Assembly (NCBI RefSeq): GCF_000758665.1
Contig: NZ_CP009285.1
Coordinates: forward strand, 5,704,001 to 5,768,000
Direction: 5' to 3'
Source of the DNA: Paenibacillus borealis
Lineage (GTDB): Bacteria > Bacillota > Bacilli > Paenibacillales > Paenibacillaceae
Length of the DNA: 64,000 bases
In this document: one piece after another, positions 52,917 through 61,608 of the stretch
How the letters are laid out: the number at the start of each line of letters is the position of its first letter
Position numbering within the stretch: position 1 is the stretch's first letter
Made by a program: the position numbers and the translations under genes
The notes under the pieces: model-generated
What the model was told of the DNA's origin: nothing
The model's database searches: none
The model's input: the letters and a program-made list of their open reading frames with translations, nothing else

Positions 52917-53013
52917 ATTTCGCGAAACTCCGTTTGACCGCCAGCGACGGGACGGAAGCTTGATTGAGGAAGCAGCTATAATTATGCTGTTTTTCAATTT
53001 TAGTTAAGAACCT

Positions 53014-53043
53014 AAAGCAAAAGGCCACCCTAAGGGCGGCCTT
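53014..53043 (-). terminator. Terminator of the FusB-type gene
   Basis: AAGGCC/GGCCTT outer (53021-53026, 53038-53043) and CCC/GGG inner pairing; on the minus strand followed by TTTTGCTTT. Confidence 0.8.
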
Positions 53044-53054
53044 CTCCGGCAAAC

Positions 53055-53702
53055 TTATTTCTGCACCGAGAGCACGAACCTCTCCAGCGAGCTTATATCG
53101 GTGATACTCTGATTACATCCATGATTATCTATACATACGTATTGCCCCACAGAAGCTATGTTATCTGCTGAAGCAAGCTCAGGCTTGGTCTTGACTGTAA
53201 GGAAGGCAAGCTCCTGCTGGCGGTTGCAGAACAGGCAATAGCCTTTCTTGTGGGTCGGTATTATTCTGCCCTCTACGCCGATGAATTGTCCTTCGTATGG
53301 ATAGACAATGAACAGCTTATTCGTCGCAATGTCTGCCCAGGCCAGATACGTCACATAACGAAAATCAAACGATGCAAGATCAGGTAGCTTCATCTTCTTA
53401 TTCTTAGGAAACAGCTTCTGAATCTGCTTCAGTGTAATCGGCGGAAATGGCTCCAGATAAGGCTCGAAGCCGCTGATATACTGCTGGAAATCCTCGGCTT
53501 TCTCCAGGGTGGAGATAGGCTTCAGCATTTGCTCCTGATCCACAGTAAGCGAAGAAAATGCCTCCGTCACATTCACCTCAGCACTGTACCTTACGGTCTC
53601 CAGGACACGCCGGTCTGCTACAGACCGCAGTGTTTTGAGCACGAAATCCGATTGTTTCTTAATATAATTATATTGATGGTTTCTAATAAATGTTGTAGTC
53701 AC
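53055..53702 (-). CDS. FusB/FusC-family EF-G-binding protein
   Basis: 215-residue cytoplasmic protein that, in characterised members, binds EF-G on stalled ribosomes and frees it from fusidic acid. The helical N-terminal domain (NHQYNYIKKQ... PFPPITLKQIQKLFPKNKKMKLPDLASFDFRYVTYLAWADIATNKLFIVY) and the C-terminal treble-clef zinc finger with Cys pairs in GYCLFCNRQ and YVCIDNHGCNQSITDI match FusB. The GTG at 53702 follows AAGGGG by 10 bases. A leader peptide and nested stems upstream point to attenuation-type induction. Gives possible fusidic acid tolerance; the native role may be ribosome rescue. Confidence 0.88.
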   Translation of the reverse strand: MTTTFIRNHQYNYIKKQSDFVLKTLRSVADRRVLETVRYSAEVNVTEAFSSLTVDQEQMLKPISTLEKAEDFQQYISGFEPYLEPFPPITLKQIQKLFPKNKKMKLPDLASFDFRYVTYLAWADIATNKLFIVYPYEGQFIGVEGRIIPTHKKGYCLFCNRQQELAFLTVKTKPELASADNIASVGQYVCIDNHGCNQSITDISSLERFVLSVQK

Positions 53703-53712
53703 AGCTCTTCAG

Positions 53713-53840
53713 CCCCTTATTATTATTGGTCAATCCAATAAGGTGCAGAGCCTGCTAATTAGAAACGATAAAATCAGTTTGGGCGATCAAGATCTTCCTG
53801 CCGCACCCCACGCAAAGTATCGCCCCGGATCAGGCTCTGC
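53713..53840 (-). promoter_or_regulatory. Attenuator-like structured leader of the FusB-type gene
   Basis: Minus-strand RNA: GCAGAGCCTG (53840-53831) pairs with CAGGCTCTGC (53754-53745); nested inside, GGGCGAT (53825-53819) pairs with ATCGCCC (53787-53781). Then CCTTATTGG (53743-53735) can pair with 53729-53715, which includes part of the AAGGGG ribosome site (53718-53713). The first arm overlaps the end of the leader peptide ORF. Confidence 0.7.
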
Positions 53841-53877
53841 ATGAGGACTTCCTAGCTAATGAGCAATTCGTTGCCAT
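53830..53877 (-). CDS. Leader peptide of the FusB-type gene (15 residues)
   Basis: Short ORF encoding MATNCSLARKSSCRA, with AGGGGG 8 bases before its ATG and placed about 26 bases after the predicted transcription start. Its last codons (Cys-Arg-Ala-stop) form the first arm of the long leader stem, so ribosome position would decide whether the stem forms. This is the layout of translational attenuators of erm/fusB type. Too short to be confirmed by homology. Confidence 0.6.
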   Translation of the reverse strand: MATNCSLARKSSCRA

Positions 53878-53909
53878 CAGTGTAACCCCCTATCAACTAA
53901 TATGGAAAA

Positions 53910-53938
53910 AGTATAGCAGGAATTTCCGGAGGGTACAA
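53910..53938 (-). promoter_or_regulatory. Promoter of the FusB leader
   Basis: Minus strand TTGTAC (53938-53933), 17-base spacer, TATACT (53915-53910). Confidence 0.75.
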
Positions 53939-53956
53939 TTGATAATCTCTTATCTG

Positions 53957-54883
53957 TCATTCCCCTTCATACACCGCCAGCAGCCCCTTGATTCTCCGCA
54001 CCAGCTCCGCCCGCACATGGGACGGCCCCAGACACTCGCACTTATCCCCCATCCGCAGCAGCATATTATACCCGAAATCATTCTCGGCAAATGGAAAGTA
54101 CACGGTAAATTTATGGTTCCCGCAGGGCACTACATTCTCCTCGCCGCATAGCTCAAGCATCAAATCCCGTAATGAGGAATCTATCTGCAGCGTAAGGGTT
54201 ACCACTTGCTGGTCCGGCGGATGCAGCGGCTTAGGATCAAATTCCCTTGGCGTGAAGGTCCCCTCCAGCACCTTAAGCCCAGTGATGCGGGATAGCCGGA
54301 AGATGCGGAAATCCTGCCGGGAGATGCAATATCCCTGCAGATACCAGTTGGAGTCCTTCAGCACCAGGCGGTAGGGTTCAACTTCCCGGCTGCTCGGCTT
54401 CCCCTCCTGATCACTATAGCTGAACGATACCAGTCTGCACCCGTCCATAGCAATCTTAATGTCGTGCAGATTCAGCTTCAGAATCTTATTGCCCAGCCAG
54501 GGCGCATGATCGATGACGATCTGACCGGATTTCAGCTCAATCTCCCGCACCTGCTCCTCGGGAATCAGCCCCTTCACCTTAGCCATCGCATTCAGGATTT
54601 CCTCACCCGACATCGTAGCGTGGATACTCCCGAGACCTGTTAACAGGGCGGTGATATCCGAAACGGTAAATAATCTTTTCTCCACCTTATATTGCTCCAT
54701 GATGCCTATGCCGCCGCGTACCCCGGGATACGTAACAATCGGAATTCCCGCCTGATTGATCGAATCAATATCCCTGAAGATGGTACGGGGCGTGACCTCG
54801 AACATCTCTGCTAACTTGGAGGCACTCACTTTGTCGCGTTCCAGCAGAATCATGATTATGGAGATTAACCGGTCTATTTTCAT
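53957..54883 (-). CDS. WYL-domain transcriptional regulator (YafY/DeoR-like)
   Basis: About 308 residues. N-terminal HTH_11 (RLISIIMILLERDKVSASKLAEMFEVTPRTIFRDIDSINQAGIPI, residues 5-50), WYL ligand domain (about 140-215, with SREVEPYRLVLKDSNWYLQGYC) and C-terminal WCX extension. AAGGTG is 6 bases before the ATG at 54883. Divergent from the small PNPOx-fold gene; a dyad between them is its likely operator. WYL proteins often sense nucleotides or small ligands; this ligand is unknown. Confidence 0.9.
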   Translation of the reverse strand: MKIDRLISIIMILLERDKVSASKLAEMFEVTPRTIFRDIDSINQAGIPIVTYPGVRGGIGIMEQYKVEKRLFTVSDITALLTGLGSIHATMSGEEILNAMAKVKGLIPEEQVREIELKSGQIVIDHAPWLGNKILKLNLHDIKIAMDGCRLVSFSYSDQEGKPSSREVEPYRLVLKDSNWYLQGYCISRQDFRIFRLSRITGLKVLEGTFTPREFDPKPLHPPDQQVVTLTLQIDSSLRDLMLELCGEENVVPCGNHKFTVYFPFAENDFGYNMLLRMGDKCECLGPSHVRAELVRRIKGLLAVYEGE

Positions 54884-54917
54884 TCTGATCACCTTTTTTT
54901 AGTTTACCACAACAACC

Positions 54918-54935
54918 ATGACAGACAGCTGTCAT
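54918..54935. promoter_or_regulatory. Dyad operator between the WYL and PNPOx genes
   Basis: ATGACAG-ACAG-CTGTCAT, 7-base perfect arms, 35 bases before the WYL start and 73 before the PNPOx start. Probably bound by the WYL protein. Confidence 0.6.
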
Positions 54936-55007
54936 AATTCCGTATGCTACTATCAGTTTAGGCCGCTAGATCACGACGGTTCAATACATTAACAGAGGAG
55001 AATGAAT

Positions 55008-55427
55008 ATGGAATATGTACAAGGCTTCAAAGAAATTATGGAGGTCAGCGCACACCTGGCCCTAGCCACCTCAATGGATAATAAACCGAACGTGAGAGTG
55101 ATGAGCCACTTCTACGATCAGGAGAAGGGCATTGTATATGTCTCCACCTTCAAGCAATCCCCCAAAACTGCAGAGTTCGCAGCCAATGATAAAATAGCCT
55201 TCACAACTCTCCCCGAACCCGCAGGCAGGCTGGTGCGCGTAACTGATGCTATCGTTAAGAAAAGCGGGCATACCGTATATGATTTGAAAGACGGCTTCAC
55301 GAAAAACAATCCGGCCTTTGAAGGCACACTTGAAAAAATGGGCCCGATGTTTGATGTGTATGAGTTTCATTTCAATGAAGCCATTGTAACGCTGGGGCCG
55401 ATGAAAATGGAGAAAATCACGCTATAG
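55008..55427 (+). CDS. Pyridoxamine 5'-phosphate oxidase-fold (FMN-binding) protein
   Basis: 139-residue split-barrel protein of the PNPOx-like family (LALATSMDNKPNVRVMSHFYDQEKGIVYVSTFKQSPKTAEFAANDKIAFTTLP). Such proteins bind FMN or F420 and include small nitroreductase-like enzymes; the reaction is not deducible. GAGGAG is 7 bases before the ATG at 55008, while the ATG at 55002 is too close. Divergent from the WYL regulator, which likely controls it. Confidence 0.85.
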   Translation: MEYVQGFKEIMEVSAHLALATSMDNKPNVRVMSHFYDQEKGIVYVSTFKQSPKTAEFAANDKIAFTTLPEPAGRLVRVTDAIVKKSGHTVYDLKDGFTKNNPAFEGTLEKMGPMFDVYEFHFNEAIVTLGPMKMEKITL

Positions 55428-55495
55428 CAGCTTAGATAAATGGTAAGATAGGGTGGTGTTTACCAGCGCTTCAGATGAAAGGAGGGATGAACGTG

Positions 55496-56275
55496 ATGGA
55501 CATCCACAAATACGAGCACCTTGTGCCTAATGTCTTTTTGTTTGTGGACCGCAGATCCTTTGCAGACTGGGAGATTATCAGCAGCACGATAGATTTCCAT
55601 GATCTGTCGTTCATCGTGGAAGGCAAAGCGGATTACTTCATTAACGGGAAGAAATTCTCTGTAGAAGCCGGGGATATGCTCTATGTCCCTTCCGGCAGTG
55701 TAAGGGAAGCCCATACCTTTGCCGAGGCACCTATGCATTCCTTTGCGTTCAATTTCTTCTGGGAGGGTGCGGATAATCATGTGCACCTGCCGTTTGCGTC
55801 CGTAACAAAGAATAGGATGACTAAGGAAATCCTCGATGATATCAGGGAGTTCTCGCATATCTGGATGGGCACGCAGCCTTTCTACAGAATGAAGGCCCGG
55901 GCCATCTTCCAGCTGATTGTCTACCGCCTGCTTAATATTGCCCATCATCAGGAGACGCCGCTGCTTGATCCGAGAATCCATAAAGTAATGACTTATATGA
56001 TGGATCACTATGCGGAGGACGTTACGATTAAGGATCTGGCGGAGTGGATCGGACTGAATTCCGTCTACCTGGGTAAGCTGTTCAAACAGAATACCGGCTC
56101 CACCTGCAAAGAATTCCTCAACAAGGTCAGGGTCAATAATGCCGAGATGATTCTGTCTGCGGGCGGGTTCAATGTGTCTGAGGTGGCTGAGCACTGCGGG
56201 TATCATGATGTGGCGTACTTCAGCAATGTGTTCAAAAGCATGAAGGGGTATCCGCCGTCAGCTGCTTTGAAGTGA
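55496..56275 (+). CDS. AraC-family transcriptional regulator with cupin sensor
   Basis: 259 residues: N-terminal cupin (DLSFIVEGKADYFINGKKFSVEAGDMLYVPSGSVREAHTF, about 37-76) and C-terminal AraC DNA-binding domain (about 165-258; NSVYLGKLFKQNTGSTCKEFLNKVRV ... CGYHDVAYFSNVFKSMKGYPPSAALK). AAAGGAGGG is 8 bases before the ATG at 55496. It converges with the GH30-GH42-ABC operon and may activate it. Its stop codon is inside a long hairpin. Confidence 0.88.
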   Translation: MDIHKYEHLVPNVFLFVDRRSFADWEIISSTIDFHDLSFIVEGKADYFINGKKFSVEAGDMLYVPSGSVREAHTFAEAPMHSFAFNFFWEGADNHVHLPFASVTKNRMTKEILDDIREFSHIWMGTQPFYRMKARAIFQLIVYRLLNIAHHQETPLLDPRIHKVMTYMMDHYAEDVTIKDLAEWIGLNSVYLGKLFKQNTGSTCKEFLNKVRVNNAEMILSAGGFNVSEVAEHCGYHDVAYFSNVFKSMKGYPPSAALK

Positions 56276-56283
56276 CGGCGGAT
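56250..56283. terminator. Hairpin over the AraC stop codon
   Basis: An 11-bp perfect stem (56250-56260 with 56273-56283) and 12-base loop; the TGA stop at 56273-56275 is in the second arm. It lies 20 bases past the GH30 stop on the other strand. No T-run, so termination is uncertain. Confidence 0.5.
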
Positions 56284-56302
56284 GGAGTCATGTTAGTCTA
56301 TT

Positions 56303-57640
56303 TTACAGAACAAGGGTATTAAAAGATTCCGCAGCCAAATTGAGCTCATATTGCGTTTCATCGTTAGCCAAAAGAATCGTTCTTGCTTCCTTGAACGGAT
56401 TCGCAATCACCAGCACCCGTCTGCCTTCCGGCGTCCCGAATGCCAGCGCATTGCCTGTCCATTTGCCCTTCAGGCCGATTCTGCGGGAACCGGGGCCAAC
56501 GAAATGGGCGAAATGCTTCATGACGTAGAACTCGGGATTATGCACGGCCTTGTATTCATCCGGCTCTACCGTAATCATGGAGTTCTGTTCCCATCCCCAG
56601 GTACTGCGGCCCTTTGGCTGAAGCACCATGTTCCAGTAAATATAGGCGTTCACACCATTGGTGAAGTAATGCTGATACAGGTTAAACACATATTTGGCAT
56701 AAAACCAGGTGTTCTCCCCATCCCCGCACTCATTCTCCGTCTGCATGTAGCGCAGTTCAGGATAAGCCTGCACCGTACGCTGAATGCCATATTTGCCCGC
56801 CCATTGGTAGCCAACGCCTTGCACATATTTGTATGCTTCAGGATCGCTTAACACCGTGTGCGCATAGGCATCGAATCCGCTGTCCTTCTGCTTCATCCAC
56901 TCATCCCACGGCTCCGGCGCATTAATCGTGCCCAGCCATATTTCCGTATCCAGGCCATGCTGTTCAAAAGCCGGTCCCAGATAGTCGCGGATGAATTCAC
57001 GCAATTGCTCCCCGGTCCATACGCACGAAGGGAATTTCTGATCCGCTACGACTTCATTCTGCACATGAACCTGATGGATGGTGATGCCTTCCCCGGCATA
57101 CGCCTGTACAAACTTCACAAAGTATAAAGCATACGCCTCTAGAATCTCCTTCTCCCAGCGCAGCGTGCCGTAATTATACGCCCGGGGGAACTTCATCCAG
57201 GTTGGCGGACTCCAGGGGGAGGCGAATAATTTCAGCTCCGGATTCAGCTTCAGCGCCTCCCGGATGTACGGAATCAGGTACTTGCGGTCCCGTTCGATCG
57301 AGAAATGCTCCATGGCGTAATCGCCATCGGTTTCATTCAGGCTGTACCATTCAAGTGCATAGTCACTCGCCCCGATCGGCAGCCGGCAAATGCTGAACTT
57401 ATGATCCCCTTCCGGATGGAAAAGCGAGTGCAGCACCGCGCTTCTGTCTTCTGCAGCCAGCAGATTCAGCGCCTCGAATCCAAGCTCGTTGAAGCATCCG
57501 CCGAACCCTTCAATGTTCTGATGAATTTCTCCGGTGAACGCCAGATCCGCCGGCGCGTCCGCAGCTGCAATTTCCACGCTTCGGGTAACCCATGGGCCAT
57601 TCTCTGTACTTGATACCCAGACTATATCTTTAACGTCCAT
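56303..57640 (-). CDS. Glycoside hydrolase family 30
   Basis: 445-residue retaining beta-glycosidase without signal peptide. The acid/base is Glu196 (VHVQNE) and the nucleophile probably Glu302 (MQTENE) in a (beta/alpha)8 barrel with the side beta-domain of clan A family 30. Family members cleave beta-glucosyl, beta-xylosyl, beta-1,6-glucan or galactan links, and the subfamily cannot be fixed here. GGAGG precedes the ATG. Last gene of the operon after the GH42 enzyme, so it likely works on the same imported oligosaccharide. Confidence 0.88.
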   Translation of the reverse strand: MDVKDIVWVSSTENGPWVTRSVEIAAADAPADLAFTGEIHQNIEGFGGCFNELGFEALNLLAAEDRSAVLHSLFHPEGDHKFSICRLPIGASDYALEWYSLNETDGDYAMEHFSIERDRKYLIPYIREALKLNPELKLFASPWSPPTWMKFPRAYNYGTLRWEKEILEAYALYFVKFVQAYAGEGITIHQVHVQNEVVADQKFPSCVWTGEQLREFIRDYLGPAFEQHGLDTEIWLGTINAPEPWDEWMKQKDSGFDAYAHTVLSDPEAYKYVQGVGYQWAGKYGIQRTVQAYPELRYMQTENECGDGENTWFYAKYVFNLYQHYFTNGVNAYIYWNMVLQPKGRSTWGWEQNSMITVEPDEYKAVHNPEFYVMKHFAHFVGPGSRRIGLKGKWTGNALAFGTPEGRRVLVIANPFKEARTILLANDETQYELNLAAESFNTLVL

Positions 57641-57710
57641 ATTGCTGCCTCCTCATCCTATCTCCCTATGGGGAGGATCGTTACTTACTCCTCATAGTTA
57701 AAGCAATTTA

Positions 57711-59720
57711 TTAACTTTCACTAATAATAAATATGCCCCAAGCATCCAGCTTCAGTTCCTCAGCATGCGCTACGAGATTCCCGGACAGAAGCTCCTGCCC
57801 CGCTCCATACGGATACTGGAATGTAACGGACTCAGCAGAGTAGTTGTAGTAGTAGCGGATGGTGCTGCCGTGCCGGTTCACACCGGATTTGACGATTAAC
57901 GGGAACGACAGCTGCTGGTCTTCGCCCCATAATCCGGCAACCTGGAGCGTATCCCGCAGGATGACCGCCAGCGCGGCAGGCTCCGCCATACATCCGATAT
58001 AGGTAGCGGTACCATCACCGAAAGTGTTTCTCGTGACCGCAGCATATTCGCCCCACTGGGGATGATCATAGCTGGCGAGTACTTCGGCCGAATCCGGAAC
58101 AAGCATTTCCATCCATGTTCTGACGGTATGAACGCCTGCTTCCGTTCCCTCGGGGAACAGCTTGCCGGTAAGTCCGGCAGAGGCATTAGGCGTGGCAAAA
58201 TGGCTGTAAGCCACTCCGCAAGCCTCATGAATAACGCCCGGCTGCGCTGTATGCCGTACCTTCACCTGCTCATCGGTGAATCCGCTTTTGAAGGAATAGA
58301 CGGCATGACCGCCGCTGCGGACATACTCATTCAGCCGCTGCAGTGCCTCGTCAGAGACGGCATACAGAGAAGGTACGACAATCAGCTCATAATCGTTCAG
58401 CCGGGTGCTGGATGGCTGGATGAAATCGCAGGCGATATTCATTTTGTACAATTCGTCATACATCCAACGGACCACATCGTTATAAATTACTCCGCCGGGA
58501 AGCTTGAACCATTCGATCGCCGACAGTGCTTCGTTGCTGACCATAACAGCCACTTTGCTGGTCTTCTTGAGCCCAATCAGCTGATCACTCAGCCGCTTAA
58601 AGTCAGCACCGATCGTCCAGGCTTCCTTATATACCGGATTAGGCAGGAAGTCATGACTAAGCAGCCCTTTCCAGTAGGTCTCGAACGAATTATGAATCGA
58701 ATGCCAATGCCAGTAGGCAACCATGGAGGCACCCGATCCCAAATGACTGAAGGCTTGCAGCCGTAGCTGCCCTGGATAAGGCGTCCACTCAGGAAAAGCC
58801 TGCGCCTGTGTCTCCAGGACGAAATAGTTATCCTGCTTAAGCGAGCGGGTCATATCTCCCCCGAACGAAATCTCGGTACCGGTAAGGTTGTCCTGCGACG
58901 GATGGTAGATATCTACACCGGCAATGTCGAACGGGGCTGCGGCGGCAAAGTGATCCACAGACGGCTGCACCCCAAACGAATGCCCTCTCCACTCAAAATC
59001 AAAATTATGCGTCGTGAACTGCTGCGGCTGCTTATATTCATTCACAATTCCAATCTGCCAGGCCAGAAATTCATTCACAAGCCCGCGCTGGAACCTGGCA
59101 AATTCCGCACCGAGACTGCCGTTGATCGTGCCAACCATCGACGGGAAGTCCTCCCAGCTGTCGATCCGGTTGCTCCAGTAATCCAGGCCGAACTGATGGT
59201 TAATCGCCTCAAGGGTTCCGTAGGTTTCTCTCATGTATTTGACGAATTTGAGCTGGACATTCGGTCCGGCGGTCTCATAATGCTTCGTTTCATTATCTAT
59301 CTGGTAACCGATAACTGCCGGATGCCTGTGGACCACGGCCATCAGCTTGCGGATGATCCGTTCGGCGTAGAACAGATACACGGGATGGGTAATGTCCATA
59401 ATCTGCCGCGCACCGTACTTACCTTCACCTTTTGCCGTGACGGCCAGCACATCCGGATGCTCCTTGACCATCCACGCAGGAATGGCGTAAGTCGGCGTGC
59501 CCACAATGACATGAATCCCGGCGGCATGCATGGCATCCAGCACTCTTATCACCGGACTGAAATTAAATACGCCATTCTGGGGTTCATGGGTGCTCCAGGT
59601 GGACTCGGCAATACGCACGGTATTTATTCCCGCTTCCTGCATCATCCGGATATCTTCATCCAGACGGTCATAAGGCATATATTCGTCATAATAAGCAACA
59701 CCGTATAACAAGTGATCCAT
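57711..59720 (-). CDS. Beta-galactosidase, GH42
   Basis: 669-residue cytoplasmic enzyme that removes beta-linked galactose (some members act on arabinopyranosides). The start LLYGVAYYDEYMPYDRLDEDIRMMQEAGINTVRIAESTWS is typical, with acid/base Glu144 (GYQIDNE) and nucleophile Glu303 (VLETQAQ), a trimerisation domain (about 390-600) and a small beta C-terminal domain. AGGAGGACAAC precedes the ATG. Downstream of two ABC permease genes and upstream of GH30, consistent with breakdown of a galacto-oligosaccharide inside the cell. Confidence 0.92.
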   Translation of the reverse strand: MDHLLYGVAYYDEYMPYDRLDEDIRMMQEAGINTVRIAESTWSTHEPQNGVFNFSPVIRVLDAMHAAGIHVIVGTPTYAIPAWMVKEHPDVLAVTAKGEGKYGARQIMDITHPVYLFYAERIIRKLMAVVHRHPAVIGYQIDNETKHYETAGPNVQLKFVKYMRETYGTLEAINHQFGLDYWSNRIDSWEDFPSMVGTINGSLGAEFARFQRGLVNEFLAWQIGIVNEYKQPQQFTTHNFDFEWRGHSFGVQPSVDHFAAAAPFDIAGVDIYHPSQDNLTGTEISFGGDMTRSLKQDNYFVLETQAQAFPEWTPYPGQLRLQAFSHLGSGASMVAYWHWHSIHNSFETYWKGLLSHDFLPNPVYKEAWTIGADFKRLSDQLIGLKKTSKVAVMVSNEALSAIEWFKLPGGVIYNDVVRWMYDELYKMNIACDFIQPSSTRLNDYELIVVPSLYAVSDEALQRLNEYVRSGGHAVYSFKSGFTDEQVKVRHTAQPGVIHEACGVAYSHFATPNASAGLTGKLFPEGTEAGVHTVRTWMEMLVPDSAEVLASYDHPQWGEYAAVTRNTFGDGTATYIGCMAEPAALAVILRDTLQVAGLWGEDQQLSFPLIVKSGVNRHGSTIRYYYNYSAESVTFQYPYGAGQELLSGNLVAHAEELKLDAWGIFIISES

Positions 59721-59803
59721 TGTTGTCCTCCTAAAAGTTTTGTGAGCATAGGCTTCTTGAATCTCTTCGCAAAACTCACTTCGGAAGCATACGCTGTGTG
59801 AAA

Positions 59804-60628
59804 TTAACCTTTTACCGCACCGGCAGTAACGCCCTTCGTAATCTGCTCATTGAAGATCGCGTAGATGACAATCGCAGGGATGGAGGTCAGCACCATGACG
59901 GCAAACTGTGAGCCATAATCAGAGGAATACTGGCCGGCGAAATTCATGACCGAGAAAGGCAGCGTTTTCAGTGCATCCTTGCTGAGGAAGGTCGAAGCCA
60001 TAATGAACTCATTCCAGCAGTTCAGGAAAGTCGTTACGACTACTGTTACCAGAGCAGGTGCGGTAAGCGGTGCGATGATCTGGAACACAATCCGGTAAAT
60101 ATTCGCCCCGTCCACAATTGCCGACTCTTCCAGAGCTTTGGGAATACTGCGCAGGAACCCGGTCAGGATGAACGTCCCCATGGGCACGGACACCGCAGTG
60201 TAGGGTAGAATCAGGCCCAAATAGGAGTCGGTCAAGCCCAGCGCTTTGAAGATCGCGAAGTTGGGCAGCAGGGTGGCATGGATCGGAATCATAATCCCGA
60301 GCAGGATGATGGTGAAGAATACCGAACGGAACTTCCACTCCATCCGTGTAAACGCATACCCTAACGTTAAGGATAGCACAACGGTCAGAAGGATTGTTAC
60401 CGTAGTAATAAACGCACTATTAATGAAATAGCGCAGAAACTTGCCGTCTACCCAGGCGTTGATATAATTCTGCCATTGGGGTGCGCTTGGCCATTTCAGG
60501 ATGCTGGAAGAATAGAATTCATTGCTGCTGAGGAATGAGAAATCCGCCAGCCAGATTAACGGGAACAGTTGAACCAGGGCGACAAAGAGGAAGAACACCC
60601 ATAGTATAGTTTTAGTACTTTTGGTCAT
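59804..60628 (-). CDS. Sugar ABC transporter permease (MalG/AraQ type)
   Basis: 274 residues with six membrane helices and the EAA loop ESAIVDGANIYRIVFQIIAPLTAP (about 165-188); ends GVTAGAVKG, typical of the CUT1 family. GGAGG is upstream of the ATG. Lies 12 bases after the first permease gene. The ATPase is not in the cluster. Confidence 0.93.
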   Translation of the reverse strand: MTKSTKTILWVFFLFVALVQLFPLIWLADFSFLSSNEFYSSSILKWPSAPQWQNYINAWVDGKFLRYFINSAFITTVTILLTVVLSLTLGYAFTRMEWKFRSVFFTIILLGIMIPIHATLLPNFAIFKALGLTDSYLGLILPYTAVSVPMGTFILTGFLRSIPKALEESAIVDGANIYRIVFQIIAPLTAPALVTVVVTTFLNCWNEFIMASTFLSKDALKTLPFSVMNFAGQYSSDYGSQFAVMVLTSIPAIVIYAIFNEQITKGVTAGAVKG

Positions 60629-60640
60629 GGTGTTTCCTCC

Positions 60641-61531
60641 TTAGAATTCCGTAGCATCACTGCGGGTAAGTTTGTTGCTGAGATAGGTGGCCAGCAGGCA
60701 GACAACGATGAAGAGAATCGAAATGGCATTGGCATAGCCGTATTGGCTGGCCGAGAATGCCTTGTTATAGAGATACACAGCCAGGAATTGAGTGGAATCG
60801 CCGGGACCGCCGTTGGTGGTCAGGAACACGGTTTCCATCTGCTTCAAGGCGGTAATCATAGCCAGTGTGATCTGCACCGTAATAACCGGTGACAGCAGCG
60901 GAACAGTGATCCGCAGATGCAGCTTGAAGCCGGAAGCTCCATCCAGGGAAGCGGCTTCATACATTTCATCAGGGATTCCTTTGAGGCCGGCATAATAGAA
61001 CAGCAGCCCCCAGCCGAATCCGGCCCAGATTAGAATGAACAGCATCGTAACCAGTGCTGTACTGCTGTCCCCCAGCCAGGCATGCTTCAGGAACCCAAGG
61101 CCCAGTGTATCCAGCAGTTTGTTGAATGCACCGAAGGTAGGGTCGAGCAGCGACAGCCACATTTTGGAGATAACCACTACAGAGATTACGCAGGGAATGA
61201 AAAAGATCGTTCTGAACCACTTCTCCGCTTTCCCGCCCAGGCGGTCCAGCATAATGGCAAAAAAGATGGCAATCGGATGTTGAATGAAGATGAAGCCTAG
61301 ACCCAGCAGAACGGCATTCCGCAGCGCCAGCCAGAAACGGCTGTCGTGAAACAGCAATTCCGTATAGTTAGCGAACCCTATGAATGCAGACGGTGTGCCT
61401 GGTGCCAGGGTATCCCGGAACGAATAGTATCCGCTGAGCACAATCGGGACCAGAAAGGTTAGGGAGAATAAGAGAATTCCCGGGAAGACGAACAGGAAGA
61501 TGGCCATTTTATTGTTGAATACTTTTTGCAT
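60641..61531 (-). CDS. Sugar ABC transporter permease (MalF/UgpA type)
   Basis: 296 residues, six membrane helices; EAA loop EAASLDGASGFKLHLRITVPLLSP (about 190-213) and TNGGPGDSTQFLAVYLYNKAF (about 237-257), marks of CUT1 permeases. Follows the lipoprotein gene after a hairpin-containing spacer. Confidence 0.93.
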   Translation of the reverse strand: MQKVFNNKMAIFLFVFPGILLFSLTFLVPIVLSGYYSFRDTLAPGTPSAFIGFANYTELLFHDSRFWLALRNAVLLGLGFIFIQHPIAIFFAIMLDRLGGKAEKWFRTIFFIPCVISVVVISKMWLSLLDPTFGAFNKLLDTLGLGFLKHAWLGDSSTALVTMLFILIWAGFGWGLLFYYAGLKGIPDEMYEAASLDGASGFKLHLRITVPLLSPVITVQITLAMITALKQMETVFLTTNGGPGDSTQFLAVYLYNKAFSASQYGYANAISILFIVVCLLATYLSNKLTRSDATEF

Positions 61532-61563
61532 GGAAGTCTCACTCCATCCTTAAGATTGGAGAA

Positions 61564-61584
61564 GGGCAAGAATGGTTCCTGCCC
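61564..61584 (-). other. Intra-operon hairpin between lipoprotein and permease genes
   Basis: GGGCA-N-GAA pairs with TTC-N-TGCCC (61564-61584) with a 3-base loop and one mismatch. Such hairpins after a binding-protein gene often stabilise its mRNA or reduce read-through. Confidence 0.45.
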
Positions 61585-61608
61585 CTCCCCTTTCACTCTC
61601 TACATTTG

